NCBI GenBank assembly: GCA_964487445.1
Contig: CAZAQG010000037.1
Location: forward strand, 1-24,330
DNA length: 24,330 nucleotides
DNA from: BMS3Abin12 sp964487445
GTDB taxonomy: Bacteria; Pseudomonadota; Gammaproteobacteria; 21-64-14
Reading direction: 5' to 3'
Shown here: positions 15,368 to 24,000 of the stretch, piece after piece
Numbering within the stretch: position 1 is the stretch's first letter
Layout of the letters: every line of letters starts with the position of its first letter
Made by a program: the position numbers and the translations under genes
The notes under the pieces: generated by a model
Database searches by the model: none
What the model saw: only the letters and a program-made list of their open reading frames with translations
What the model was told of the DNA's origin: nothing

Positions 15368-16374
15368 GCCCAGCGCGCCCCGCCGCGACACACCGTATCC
15401 GCGCTCGCAGTATCCCGGGGATCGGGGCCGGTGCCGCGCAGCCCGTAGATCTCGATGTTGTGGTCGGCCAGCGCCTGCAGGTGTTCGAGTTCCCGGCGCG
15501 CCTGCGGCGTATCCGCGAACAGGTGCCGGAACCGCGCCTGCGCCTTCAGGTAGTCGGTCACCGGGCGGGCCTCGCGGATAGGCATGGCACCGATGAGTTC
15601 GCCCCGTTCCAGTTCGATCAAGGGCACCAGGCCGGTCTCGATCGCGAGGCGCGCGACCTCGATGCTCTTGGCCCCGTCATGGCCCCAGCCGAGCGGACAC
15701 GGCGAGTGGATCAGCAGGAACGTCGGGCCCTCCACGGCGACGGCGCGGCGCACCTTCTTGCGCAGATCCGACGGGTAGGCCACGGAGGCCGTCGCGGCAT
15801 AGGGCATGTGGTGGGCGGCGACGATCGACAGGATGTCCTTTTTCAGGTGCCGCTTGCCCAGACGCTCGCGCCCGGCCGGCGAGGTCGTCGTCGCGGCCGC
15901 GTGCGGGGTCGAACTGGAGCGCTGCACCCCCGTGTTCATATAGGCCTCGTTGTCATAACACACGTAGAGCACGTCGTGGTGACGCTCGATCATCCCCGAC
16001 AGCGATTGGAAGCCGATATCGAAGGTGCCCCCGTCGCCGGCGAAGGCGAGCACCTTGACCGCCCGCCCCTGCGCCTTGAAGGCGGTCTCCATACCGGAGG
16101 CCACCGCACCGGCGTTCTCGAACAGCGAGTGCAGCCACGGGACGCGCCAAGCCGACTCCGGCCACGGCGTGGTGAACACCTCCAGGCAGCCGGTGGCATT
16201 GGCCACCGCCACGTCGGGACCCGCGGCCTCCAACACCAACCGCGCGGCGAGCGCCTGGGCGCAACCCAGGCACGCCCGGTGGCCGCCGTCGAGCCCCTGG
16301 AAGCGCGGCTGGCGGCGGCGCAACGCCTCCATGCCGACGTCGTCCGGTTGCGTCCCGTTTCCGCTCTCGTTCAT
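15364..16374 (-). CDS. porB: Pyruvate/2-oxoacid:ferredoxin oxidoreductase, beta subunit
   Basis: The product has 336 residues. It carries the thiamine diphosphate Mg2+-binding region, GDGGTFDIGF (113-122) followed by YDNEAYMNTGVQRS (140-153), very typical of pyruvate oxidoreductase beta chains. Cysteines 35 and 38 (CLGC), 63 and 226 (HSPCPLGWG) fit the ligand pattern of the beta-subunit [4Fe-4S] cluster. The enzyme interconverts pyruvate, CoA and oxidised ferredoxin with acetyl-CoA, CO2 and reduced ferredoxin. The ATG at 16374 (MNESGNG) overlaps the porA TGA as ATGA, and its own TGA overlaps the flavoprotein ATG in the same way, implying tight stoichiometry. An upstream in-frame start at 16410 would lie inside porA and is not favoured. 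Confidence 0.93.
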   Translation of the reverse strand: MNESGNGTQPDDVGMEALRRRQPRFQGLDGGHRACLGCAQALAARLVLEAAGPDVAVANATGCLEVFTTPWPESAWRVPWLHSLFENAGAVASGMETAFKAQGRAVKVLAFAGDGGTFDIGFQSLSGMIERHHDVLYVCYDNEAYMNTGVQRSSSTPHAAATTTSPAGRERLGKRHLKKDILSIVAAHHMPYAATASVAYPSDLRKKVRRAVAVEGPTFLLIHSPCPLGWGHDGAKSIEVARLAIETGLVPLIELERGELIGAMPIREARPVTDYLKAQARFRHLFADTPQARRELEHLQALADHNIEIYGLRGTGPDPRDTASADTVCRGGARWA

Positions 16375-17597
16375 CGCGAGGACTCCGAGTCGGCCGGCGG
16401 CGCCAAGCACGGCCCCGCCTCCGGGTACCGATCCGCTTCCGGGAGTTTGTCCAGATCCACGTCCAGCACCGCGAACTCGCCGCCCTCGGGCGCCAGCGCC
16501 GCGGCCACCGCACGCCGGTAGGTCTCCAGCGGCACGTCACGCCCACCCAGGCCGACGGCGAAACCGCGTACCGCGGGTGCCGCGTCGAGTCCGTAGAGCG
16601 CGGCGCGTACCTCGGCCGTAACGATCCCCCCACCGCCCGGGGACAGCGCCCTCTCCAGTACCACCAGCGTTTCCAACCCCTCGCAGGCCGCGCGCAGCGC
16701 CGCGGCCGGGAACGGCCGGAAGGCGCGCAGGCGCAGCAGGCGCACCGGCGCCAGATCCGGCCACGCGGCACGCGCATCCTGGAGCGTGCCGCTGATCGAC
16801 CCGAGGGTGAGGATACCGATGCGCGCCGCGGCGGGACCGTCGACCTCCAGCAGCCCGCCCCAGGCGCGCCCGGTCAGCGCCGCCCAATCGGCGTCCGCGG
16901 CCTCGATCTCGGCGGCCGCCGCGAGCAGCGCGCCATGTTGGCTGTGACGCGCCTCGGTGAACCAGTCCGGCGAGACCAACGTGCCCAGGCTCAGCGGCCG
17001 CGCGGGATCGAGGGCGCGTGCGAAACGCAACGGCGGCAGGAAACGGTCGACTTCTTCCTGGCTCGGCAGCTCGATCGGCTCCAGCGTATGGGTCAGGGTG
17101 AAGCCGTCCACGCACACCATGACCGGCAGCTCGGTCTCCTGGGTGATCCGGAACGCCTGGATGGTGGTATCGACCGCCTCCTGATTGCCGGCGCAATAGA
17201 GCTGGATCCAGCCCGCGTCACGCACCGCCATCGAGTCCTGCTGGTCGTTCCAGATCGACAGCGGCGCCGACAGCGCCCGGTTGGCGCAGGTCAGCACGAG
17301 CGGAATGCGCAGGCCGGCGATGTTGTAGAGCACCTCGCTCATGAGCAGGATGCCCTGCGATGCGGAGGCGGTATAGGCGCGCGCGCCGACGGCGGCGGCG
17401 CCGAGCACCACGCTGGCCGCGGAGTGTTCGCTCTCCACACTCACGTATTCGCACTCGAGCACGCCGTCGGCCACCAGTTTGGCGATATTCTCGACGATGT
17501 GGGTCTGGGGCGTGATCGGATAGGCGGCGACCACCTGCGGGCGACACAGGGCGACCGCCCGGGCGATGGCCTGGGAACCTTCAAGCGCCTGCGGCAT
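16371..17597 (-). CDS. porA: Pyruvate/2-oxoacid:ferredoxin oxidoreductase, alpha subunit
   Basis: The product has 408 residues. The N-terminal pyrimidine-binding domain has AYPITPQTHIVE (25-36), then VSVESEHSAASVVLGAAAVG and YTASASQGILLMSEVLYNIA, the standard PorA signatures. The NDQQDSMAVRDAGWIQLYC stretch is characteristic of pyruvate-type alpha subunits. A transketolase C-like domain (CoA side) follows. The ATG at 17597 has an excellent GGAGGAGG five bases upstream, located inside the end of porG; the two genes overlap by 17 bases. It forms the catalytic core with porB. Pyruvate is the likely substrate by resemblance, but 2-oxobutyrate or another 2-oxoacid cannot be excluded. Confidence 0.93.
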   Translation of the reverse strand: MPQALEGSQAIARAVALCRPQVVAAYPITPQTHIVENIAKLVADGVLECEYVSVESEHSAASVVLGAAAVGARAYTASASQGILLMSEVLYNIAGLRIPLVLTCANRALSAPLSIWNDQQDSMAVRDAGWIQLYCAGNQEAVDTTIQAFRITQETELPVMVCVDGFTLTHTLEPIELPSQEEVDRFLPPLRFARALDPARPLSLGTLVSPDWFTEARHSQHGALLAAAAEIEAADADWAALTGRAWGGLLEVDGPAAARIGILTLGSISGTLQDARAAWPDLAPVRLLRLRAFRPFPAAALRAACEGLETLVVLERALSPGGGGIVTAEVRAALYGLDAAPAVRGFAVGLGGRDVPLETYRRAVAAALAPEGGEFAVLDVDLDKLPEADRYPEAGPCLAPPADSESSR

Positions 17598-18153
17598 CGG
17601 CCTCCTCCATGGCCCATGCGCCGCTCGGGGCGGTCGCGGCGGCGGCCTCGATGAGGCGCGTGTTCGCCTCGAGCACGGCACCGTGGAAGCGCCCGGCCAG
17701 GGCGCGGCGCAACGCATCCAGCGGCAACAAACCGGTCAGCGTCAGAAAGACCGCGAGCAGCGCCGTGTTCGGGACCGGTCGGCCGAGGTGCGTCTGGGCG
17801 AGCTGCGTGGCCGCAACCGTGTAACGCTTCTCCGGCAACGCAGCCGCATCGGGCTCGCGCGGGGCGTTGATCAGCAGCCCGCCGCCCGGGCGCAGCCCGT
17901 CCAGCACCCCGGGTACATGCAGCAAGGCCACGTCCTGGACGATCAGAAAGTGGGGCCGCGCCACCCGATCGCGGCGCCGGAACACGCGGCGGTCCATGCG
18001 CGCGAACGCCGCCACCGGTGCCCCGCGCCGTTCCGCCCCGAACGCCGGAAAGGCGAGCGCGTGCCAACCCTCGCCGATCGCCGCACCGGCGAGCAGATAG
18101 GCGGCGGCGACGTTGCCCTGCCCGCCCCGACCATGGATGCGCACCTCGATCAT
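17581..18153 (-). CDS. porG: Pyruvate/2-oxoacid:ferredoxin oxidoreductase, gamma subunit
   Basis: The product has 190 residues from ATG 18153 (MIEVRIHGRGGQG), the usual first residues of the family. GTG 18186 and ATG 18171 are in-frame alternatives with basic extensions. GRGGQG (8-13) is the gamma-domain signature, followed by PAFGAERRGAPVAAFARMD. The HFLIVQD and VPNTALLAVF segments are also typical. GGAG stands about five bases before the chosen start. As first gene of the operon it sets the transcript start, which should lie in the divergent spacer shared with the efflux operon. Confidence 0.92.
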   Translation of the reverse strand: MIEVRIHGRGGQGNVAAAYLLAGAAIGEGWHALAFPAFGAERRGAPVAAFARMDRRVFRRRDRVARPHFLIVQDVALLHVPGVLDGLRPGGGLLINAPREPDAAALPEKRYTVAATQLAQTHLGRPVPNTALLAVFLTLTGLLPLDALRRALAGRFHGAVLEANTRLIEAAAATAPSGAWAMEEADAAGA

Positions 18154-18504
18154 CCGTCTCCGCGCCGTCATCCTGCGGCGGACCACCGGAACCGTCCGGC
18201 GCCCCCCCCTTTCGTTAAATTATCATATCGTGCATCGTGTGTATCGCAGTTGATCGGCGTCAGGATCGAACCCGATCGGGAACCCCGCGCCGGGTACGCA
18301 CCCGCCCACGGCCTTGGGCTCCCAATTCCCGCCCGGGCGCGCTAGGCTGTGCACCGCGGCGGCGCCCACCGGCGGGGCATCCGCGATGCCGGTTTCCGGG
18401 GCTGCACACGGGCGGGCGCAGGCCCTTGCAATATTAGAGCTTGCTAATATACTAGCCTGCCGCGCTCAACCTTTACGATCAGGCGACGGACAGGAGGACG
18501 GATC
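18154..18504. other. Divergent promoter region between oxidoreductase and efflux operons
   Basis: These 351 bases contain no recognisable gene. An AT-rich patch around 18215-18232 reads TGATAATTTAAC on the minus strand and could include the -10 of porG, but I see no good -35. A TTGAT-CGGC-GTCAG string at 18250-18263 half-matches an FNR/ANR box. The efflux-side promoter and palindrome are listed separately. Confidence 0.45.
18426..18453 (+). promoter_or_regulatory. Promoter with overlapping palindromic operator for the RND efflux operon
   Basis: TTGCAA (18426-18431) and TATACT (18448-18453), 16 bases apart, form a fair sigma-70 promoter about 50 bases before the TolC start. Almost exactly between and over them lies a palindrome, ATATTAG-AGCTTG-CTAATAT (18431-18450), with seven-base arms that match perfectly. 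That position would let a dimeric repressor block RNA polymerase. The AT-rich ATATTAG/CTAATAT form recalls operators of ArsR/SmtB-family repressors such as BigR/SqrR, but I cannot assign a family with certainty. No regulator gene is within the window. Confidence 0.6.
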
Positions 18505-19962
18505 GTGGCCGGAACCATTTGCAGGCGTTCGCCGCGCGCCGGCGTATGGGTCGCGACCGCCCTCGGCCTGCTCGCGGCACTGCCCTCCGCGGCCGCTCCG
18601 GTCGCCGGCGCACTGACCCCCGTCGAGGCCTACCGCATGGCGCTCGCCCAGACCCCGGCGATGATCGAGGCCCGCGCACGCCTCGCCGAGGCCCACGGGG
18701 CGGTGCGCGAGGCGAAAGGCAACCTTCTGCCCAAACTCGGGCTTTCCTTCGCCGCGAGCGGCAGCGACAACCCGCTCAACGTCTTCGGCATGAAGCTCCA
18801 GCAGCGGCGCGCTACGTTCAACGACTTCGGCGCCGGCAGCTTTCTGCAAGGGTTCAGCAACCCTTCGGCCATTCCGGCCATATTATCCAGCGCGCCCGAC
18901 GCACTCAACCGGCCCGGGTTCTACACGAACTACCAGACCAAACTGCAGCTCACGATCCCGGTCTACAACGGCGGGCAGATCTGGGGCGGGTTGCGCCGCG
19001 CCCGGGCCATGGTGGCCGCCGCCCGCCGCGGCGAACGGATGGCCGGACAGAAACTGCTCTTCGAGGTGATCGGGCGCTATGAGGGCATACGCACCGCCGA
19101 CGCCTACGTCGGCGTGGCCGGGCAGGCGATCCGCGCTGCGCGCTCTTATATGAAACTCAGCCGGCAGCTCTTTCGCCACGGGGTGGTTGCCAAGACGGAC
19201 GTGCTGCGCGCCCGGGTGCAACTCGGCGACGCACGCCTCGGCCTGATGCAGGCGCAGAAGCAACGGGCACTCGCCGGGGAGGGACTGCGCATCCTCATCG
19301 GGCAACCGGAGGCGCGCGCGCTGCGCCTTGCGCCGGGGGCCGTCACGATCGAGGTACCGCAGGAGGCGCTCGAGCGCCTGAAGGCCGACGCCGAGACCGC
19401 CAACCCCGGGCTGCGGGCACTCGACGCACAGATCCGCGCCGCGCGCGCCGGGGTGCGCCAGGCGCGCGCCGCCTACCTGCCGCACTTCAACCTCATGCTG
19501 GCCCGCGAGTGGGACGACCGCACCGTGGCCCTCTCGCACCCCTCCTATACCGTGGCCGGCGTATTGAGTTGGGACGTGCTCGATCTCGGTGCGCGCCGCG
19601 GCGCCCTGGATCGGGCGCAGGCGCGGGTCATCCGCAAGCGTGCGGCCCTGCAGCAGGCGCGCAACGGGATTCGCCTGCAGATCGAGCAGGCGTGGCAGGA
19701 CGCCCGCCTGGCCGCCGCCCGCATTCGGGTCAAGGCGGCCGCGGTGAGCGCCGCCGCCGAGACCGCGCGCCTCGAGAAACTGCGTTACGAACAGGGCGTA
19801 TCGATCTTCACCCAACTGCTTTCGGCGCAGGCCGAACTCGATCAGGCGCGCGCCGATCGGGTCGCGGCGCACTACCAGGAGGTCATGGCCCGGGCCGCCC
19901 TGCTCCTGGCGCTCGGCCGGCTTACCCCCGCGGCCGTGCAACTCACCGCCCACCAGCCCTGA
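18505..19962 (+). CDS. TolC-family outer-membrane efflux protein
   Basis: The product has 485 residues. The GTG start has AGGAGG seven bases upstream. An Arg-rich N-terminus and hydrophobic stretch ending near LPSAAA form a Sec signal peptide cut around residue 30. The mature part begins LTPVEAYRMALAQTPAMIEA, as in outer-membrane efflux proteins. It contains two repeats of long helical hairpins: the first with EARARLAEAHGAVREAKGN and the VYNGGQIWGG strand region; the second with AQIRAARAGVRQARAAYLPH and YTVAGVLSWDVLDLGARRGA. It should be a trimeric channel across the outer membrane and periplasm. Ten bases separate it from the adaptor gene, so this is the first gene of a complete tripartite export operon. 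Confidence 0.93.
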   Translation: MAGTICRRSPRAGVWVATALGLLAALPSAAAPVAGALTPVEAYRMALAQTPAMIEARARLAEAHGAVREAKGNLLPKLGLSFAASGSDNPLNVFGMKLQQRRATFNDFGAGSFLQGFSNPSAIPAILSSAPDALNRPGFYTNYQTKLQLTIPVYNGGQIWGGLRRARAMVAAARRGERMAGQKLLFEVIGRYEGIRTADAYVGVAGQAIRAARSYMKLSRQLFRHGVVAKTDVLRARVQLGDARLGLMQAQKQRALAGEGLRILIGQPEARALRLAPGAVTIEVPQEALERLKADAETANPGLRALDAQIRAARAGVRQARAAYLPHFNLMLAREWDDRTVALSHPSYTVAGVLSWDVLDLGARRGALDRAQARVIRKRAALQQARNGIRLQIEQAWQDARLAAARIRVKAAAVSAAAETARLEKLRYEQGVSIFTQLLSAQAELDQARADRVAAHYQEVMARAALLLALGRLTPAAVQLTAHQP

Positions 19963-19972
19963 GGAACCGGAC

Positions 19973-21040
19973 ATGCGGGCACGACTCGTACTTGCGGCAA
20001 TGCTGATCGGTGCACTGATCGCCCCCGCGGCGGGCGCGGCGGGCGTCGCGCCCGTCAAGGTGCGGGTGATCCGGGTCGAACCCCGCGCGATCGAGATCTA
20101 CGCCTCTTACCCGGGCACCGTGATCCCGGCCGAGTACGTCCAGGTCGCCTCCCGGATGAGCGGCTACGTGGAGGACATCAAGGTCCACGTCGGCCAGTCG
20201 GTCACCAAGGGGGAGTTGCTGCTCACCGTCAATTCGGTGCAGGTCGCCGCCGGCGTGCGCCGGGCCCGCGCCCAGGAGGCCAAGGCGCGCGCCGCACTCG
20301 ACACCGCGCGGAAAAACTACGAGCGCTTCAAGGCCCTGTATGCGGACGGCGCCATTCCCAAGGCTCGCCTCGAGCAGGTACAACTCGCCTACGCGGCCGC
20401 CGGGAGCGACTACCAGGCCGCGCGGGCGGCGGTGCAGCAGGCCCGGAGCCGGATCGGCTACGCCGAGGTACGCGCGCCCTTCGACGGGGTGATCTTCTCC
20501 AAGAAGATCAGTAACGGTCAGTTGGTCGGCCCCGGCAAGGAACTGATGGTGCTCTACAATCCCAAACAGCTCCAGATCCACGTGCAGGTGGCCGACGACG
20601 CCTACTACGCGCTCGAGCCGGGCAAGAAGATCCCGGTCGAGTACCTCGGTTCCGACCGCGCGCCGCACCGTATCGACGCGATCGTGCAGCGCCTGGTCGC
20701 GGCCTCGGACCCGATGACGCACACCCACACCGTGAAGCTGTTGCTGCCCCCCGGCAGCGGCGCACAGGGCGGCGAGTATGCACGCGTGATGATCCCGGTC
20801 CGGCGGACCCCCGCCATCGTCGTGCCGGCCGGCGCGCTCCGGGACCGGGCGGGCATCACCGGCGTGTTCGTGGTCGATGCACGCGGGCGCGCCCGCTTCC
20901 GGATGGTGAACCCGGGCGAACGGCGCGCCGGCGGCGTGGTGATCCTGAGCGGGCTGTTCCCCGGCGACCGGGTGGTCGTGAGCAGCGAGCGCCCCCTCGC
21001 CAACGGCGTGGAGGTGCGGGCGACGGGTAGCGGCGCATGA
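19973..21040 (+). CDS. RND efflux periplasmic adaptor (membrane fusion protein)
   Basis: The product has 355 residues with a cleavable signal peptide (residues 1-22, ending AAGAA). The biotinyl-lipoyl-like half motifs are GTVIPAEYVQVASRMSGYVE (48-67) with VHVGQSVTKGELLLTV (71-86), and YAEVRAPFDGVI (163-174). Between them, about 88-160, is the Ala/Arg-rich helical hairpin that docks to TolC. Beta-barrel and membrane-proximal domains follow (VPAGALRDRAG, FVVDARGRARFRMVNPG). The ATG has GAGGAA about six bases upstream. The TGA overlaps the permease ATG (ATGA). No lipid-attachment cysteine is present, so it is held by protein contacts. Confidence 0.93.
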   Translation: MRARLVLAAMLIGALIAPAAGAAGVAPVKVRVIRVEPRAIEIYASYPGTVIPAEYVQVASRMSGYVEDIKVHVGQSVTKGELLLTVNSVQVAAGVRRARAQEAKARAALDTARKNYERFKALYADGAIPKARLEQVQLAYAAAGSDYQAARAAVQQARSRIGYAEVRAPFDGVIFSKKISNGQLVGPGKELMVLYNPKQLQIHVQVADDAYYALEPGKKIPVEYLGSDRAPHRIDAIVQRLVAASDPMTHTHTVKLLLPPGSGAQGGEYARVMIPVRRTPAIVVPAGALRDRAGITGVFVVDARGRARFRMVNPGERRAGGVVILSGLFPGDRVVVSSERPLANGVEVRATGSGA

Positions 21041-24000
21041 GTTCGCCCCCGGGACCGGTACTGAACTCCGCGGGCCGTCTGACCCGCGCGTTCCTCCATA
21101 CCAAGATCACCCCGCTGATCATGCTCGCCATCACCCTGTTCGGGGTGCTGGCGATCCTCGTCACCCCGCGCCTCTACAATCCCGAGATCGTGGTACCGGC
21201 GGCGGAGATCATCGTCGCACGCCCCGGCAACGGCCCCGAACAGATCCAGCGCCAGGTGGTGCGCCCGCTCGAGCAGCTCATGTACTCGCTGCGCCGGGTC
21301 AAGCACGTCTACGGCTACGCCGCCGACGACGTCGGCGTGGTCACCGTGCAGTTCGAGGTCGGCGCCGACGAGACCTCGAGTCTCATGTACCTCTACAACG
21401 AGCTGCAGCGCAACATCGAACGCCTGCCCCTCGGGGCGCGCCGGCCGATCGTCAAGAGCATCGGCATCAATGACGTGCCGATCCTCGCGCTCACGCTCAG
21501 TTCCAAGAAACTCACCGGCCCGCAGCTGCGTGAAGTGGGCGAACACTTCCTCACGCAGTTGCACAGCGTGCCGGATGTGGGCCTGAGCACGATCATCGGC
21601 TCGGAGCCGCGCGCGTTGAAGATCCTCGTCGATCCGCAGCGCCTCGCCAGTACCGGCATCACCCTCGAGCACCTGTTGGGTGTACTCGAGGGCTCCAACG
21701 TGGTCGCCCCGGGCGGCGATCTGGAGAACGACAACCGGCGCATCCCGTTGCGTGTCAATGCCGCCTTCGCCTCGGTACGTGAACTCGGCGATCTCATCAT
21801 CGGCGTGCGGGACCGGCGCCCGGTGTTCCTCAAGGAGGTCGCCACCCTCGTCCAGGGGCCGCGCAACGAACAACAACACGCCTGGATCGCCTTCGGAAAG
21901 GGTGCGAACGTCGCGCACCCCGACCCGCGCAATGCGGTCACGATCGCGATCGGCAAGCGCCCCGGCACCAACGCGGTAACCGTGGCGCAGGCGGTGCTCG
22001 CCAAGCTCAAGGTCCTCGATCGCGAGGCCCTGCCGGAAGGGGTGCGGGTCACGGTGACCCGCGACTACGGCCATCGCGCCGACGAGGCGGTCAACACGCT
22101 GATCGAACACCTGGCGATCGCCGCGGGGGTGGTCCTCATCATCCTGTTCTTCTTCCTCGGATGGCGCGAGGGGGTCATCGTCACGCTGCTGGTACCCCTC
22201 ACGCTGTTCATCGTGCTGGGCGTGGGACTGGTGATCGGGCAGACCATCAACCGCATCACCCTGTTCGCCCTGATCCTCTCGCTCGGGTTGCTGGTCGACG
22301 CCGGCATCGTGGTGATCGAGAACATCCACCGCCACCTGCACCACGTGCGATCCCCGCGCGACTTCGCCACCCTCATCACCGAGGCCACCAACGAGATCGG
22401 CAACCCGACCAACGTCGCCACGCTGGCGGTGATCCTGGCCTTCATTCCAATGCTGTTCGTGACCGGCATGATGGGACCGTTCATGCGTCCGATCCCGATC
22501 AACGTCCCGATCGCGATGATCGCCTCGCTGGGCCTGGCCTACATCGTGGTCCCCTACATCGCCCTGCGCTGGTTGCGCAAACAGGCGGCGGCGCGGCGCG
22601 AAGTGCTGGAACGCCCCAGCCTCGAGGAGAAGGACCTCTCGCCGCGCGATCCATTGCGGCGGATCTTCCTGGCCCTGTTCGCACCGCTGCAGGAGCACCG
22701 TATCCGGCGCAATCTGTTCTTCGGCATCGTCGTGATCCTGCTGCTCGGATCGCTGCTGATGCCGACCTGGCAGTTCATCCGCCCCCAGGGCATGAACGGG
22801 CCCGAGAGCCCGCTCGGCGTGAGCCTCAAGATGCTGCCGGAAGGCAACGTCGGCACCTTCACGATCCAGATCCAGACCCCCGCGGGCACCGCACTGCCCG
22901 CCACCGACCGCATCGCACGCGCCGCGGCGCGGATCACGGGCCGCAACCGCTACGTCCACGACGTAGTGGGTTACCTCGGGCGTACCGGTCCCTTGAGCTT
23001 CGCCGGCATGGTGCGCGGCGACGAGATGATGCGCGGAGGCGACGTCGCGCAGATCGTCGTCAATCTGGTGCCCAAGGATCGGCGCCCGCACACGGCGGTG
23101 ATCGGAGACGAGGTATGGCGGGCGCTGGCGCCGTTGCGCGCCGAGTTCCCGGCCACCCGCATCATGCTGTTCCTGGTACCGCCGGGTCCGCCCACGCGCG
23201 CCCAGGTGGTGGCGCGGCTCTACGGACCGGACTACGGGACCTTGCGGCGACTGGCGCACACGGTCTCCGAGCGGTTCCGCGGCGTCTACGGAATGATCAA
23301 CGTGCATGACTCGGTCACCGACACGCACCCGGAATACCGCATCCACGTCGATCAGCGCAAGGCGATGCTCGCCGGCGTGGTCCCCGGACAGGTCGCCGGC
23401 CTGGTGCATGACCTCGTCGCCGGCAAGACCATCGGTTCCCTGTTCCGCCCGACGGTGGAACCCGAGGACATCATCGTGCGCCTGGACCGTGCCCACCGCG
23501 CATGGATCCAGCAGATCGAAGATCTGACCATCACCAACCCCATGGGCAAGCGGATCCCGCTCGGCAGCATCGCGGAGATCCGCCGCGTGGACGCCGCCAA
23601 GCCGGTCTTCTCCCGCGACGGTCACAAGGTCGTGTACGTGATGGGGGACGTGCTCGACTACTCGCCCGAGTACGCCACGCTGGTCCTGGACCACCGGCTC
23701 GACGGACGCACGCTCGCACCCGGCGTGCGCGTGACCACGGGCAACCTGCGCTTCTTCGCGAGCCAGCCCGACGACGTGAGTCGTTATCAGATCCTGTGGG
23801 GCGGCGACATGCGCCTCACACTCGACGTCTTCCGCGACCTCGGCACGGCGTTCCTCGTCGCGATGGTGTTCATCTACCTGCTGCTGGTGGCCTACTACCA
23901 GAGTTTCGTGCTGCCGCTGATCGTGATGGGGGCGATCCCCCTCACCCTGGTGGGCATCTTCCCCGGACACTGGCTGTTCCACGTGCCGTTCAACGCGACC

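Noticed and set aside
18250..18263. A possible FNR/ANR box, TTGAT-CGGC-GTCAG, in the divergent spacer.
   Set aside because: Only one half-site fits the consensus, and no well-placed promoter was found next to it.
20605..23982. A 1125-residue antisense frame across the adaptor and permease genes.
   Set aside because: It is Asp/His/Gln/Arg-rich with no domains, the typical antisense shadow of a high-GC gene.
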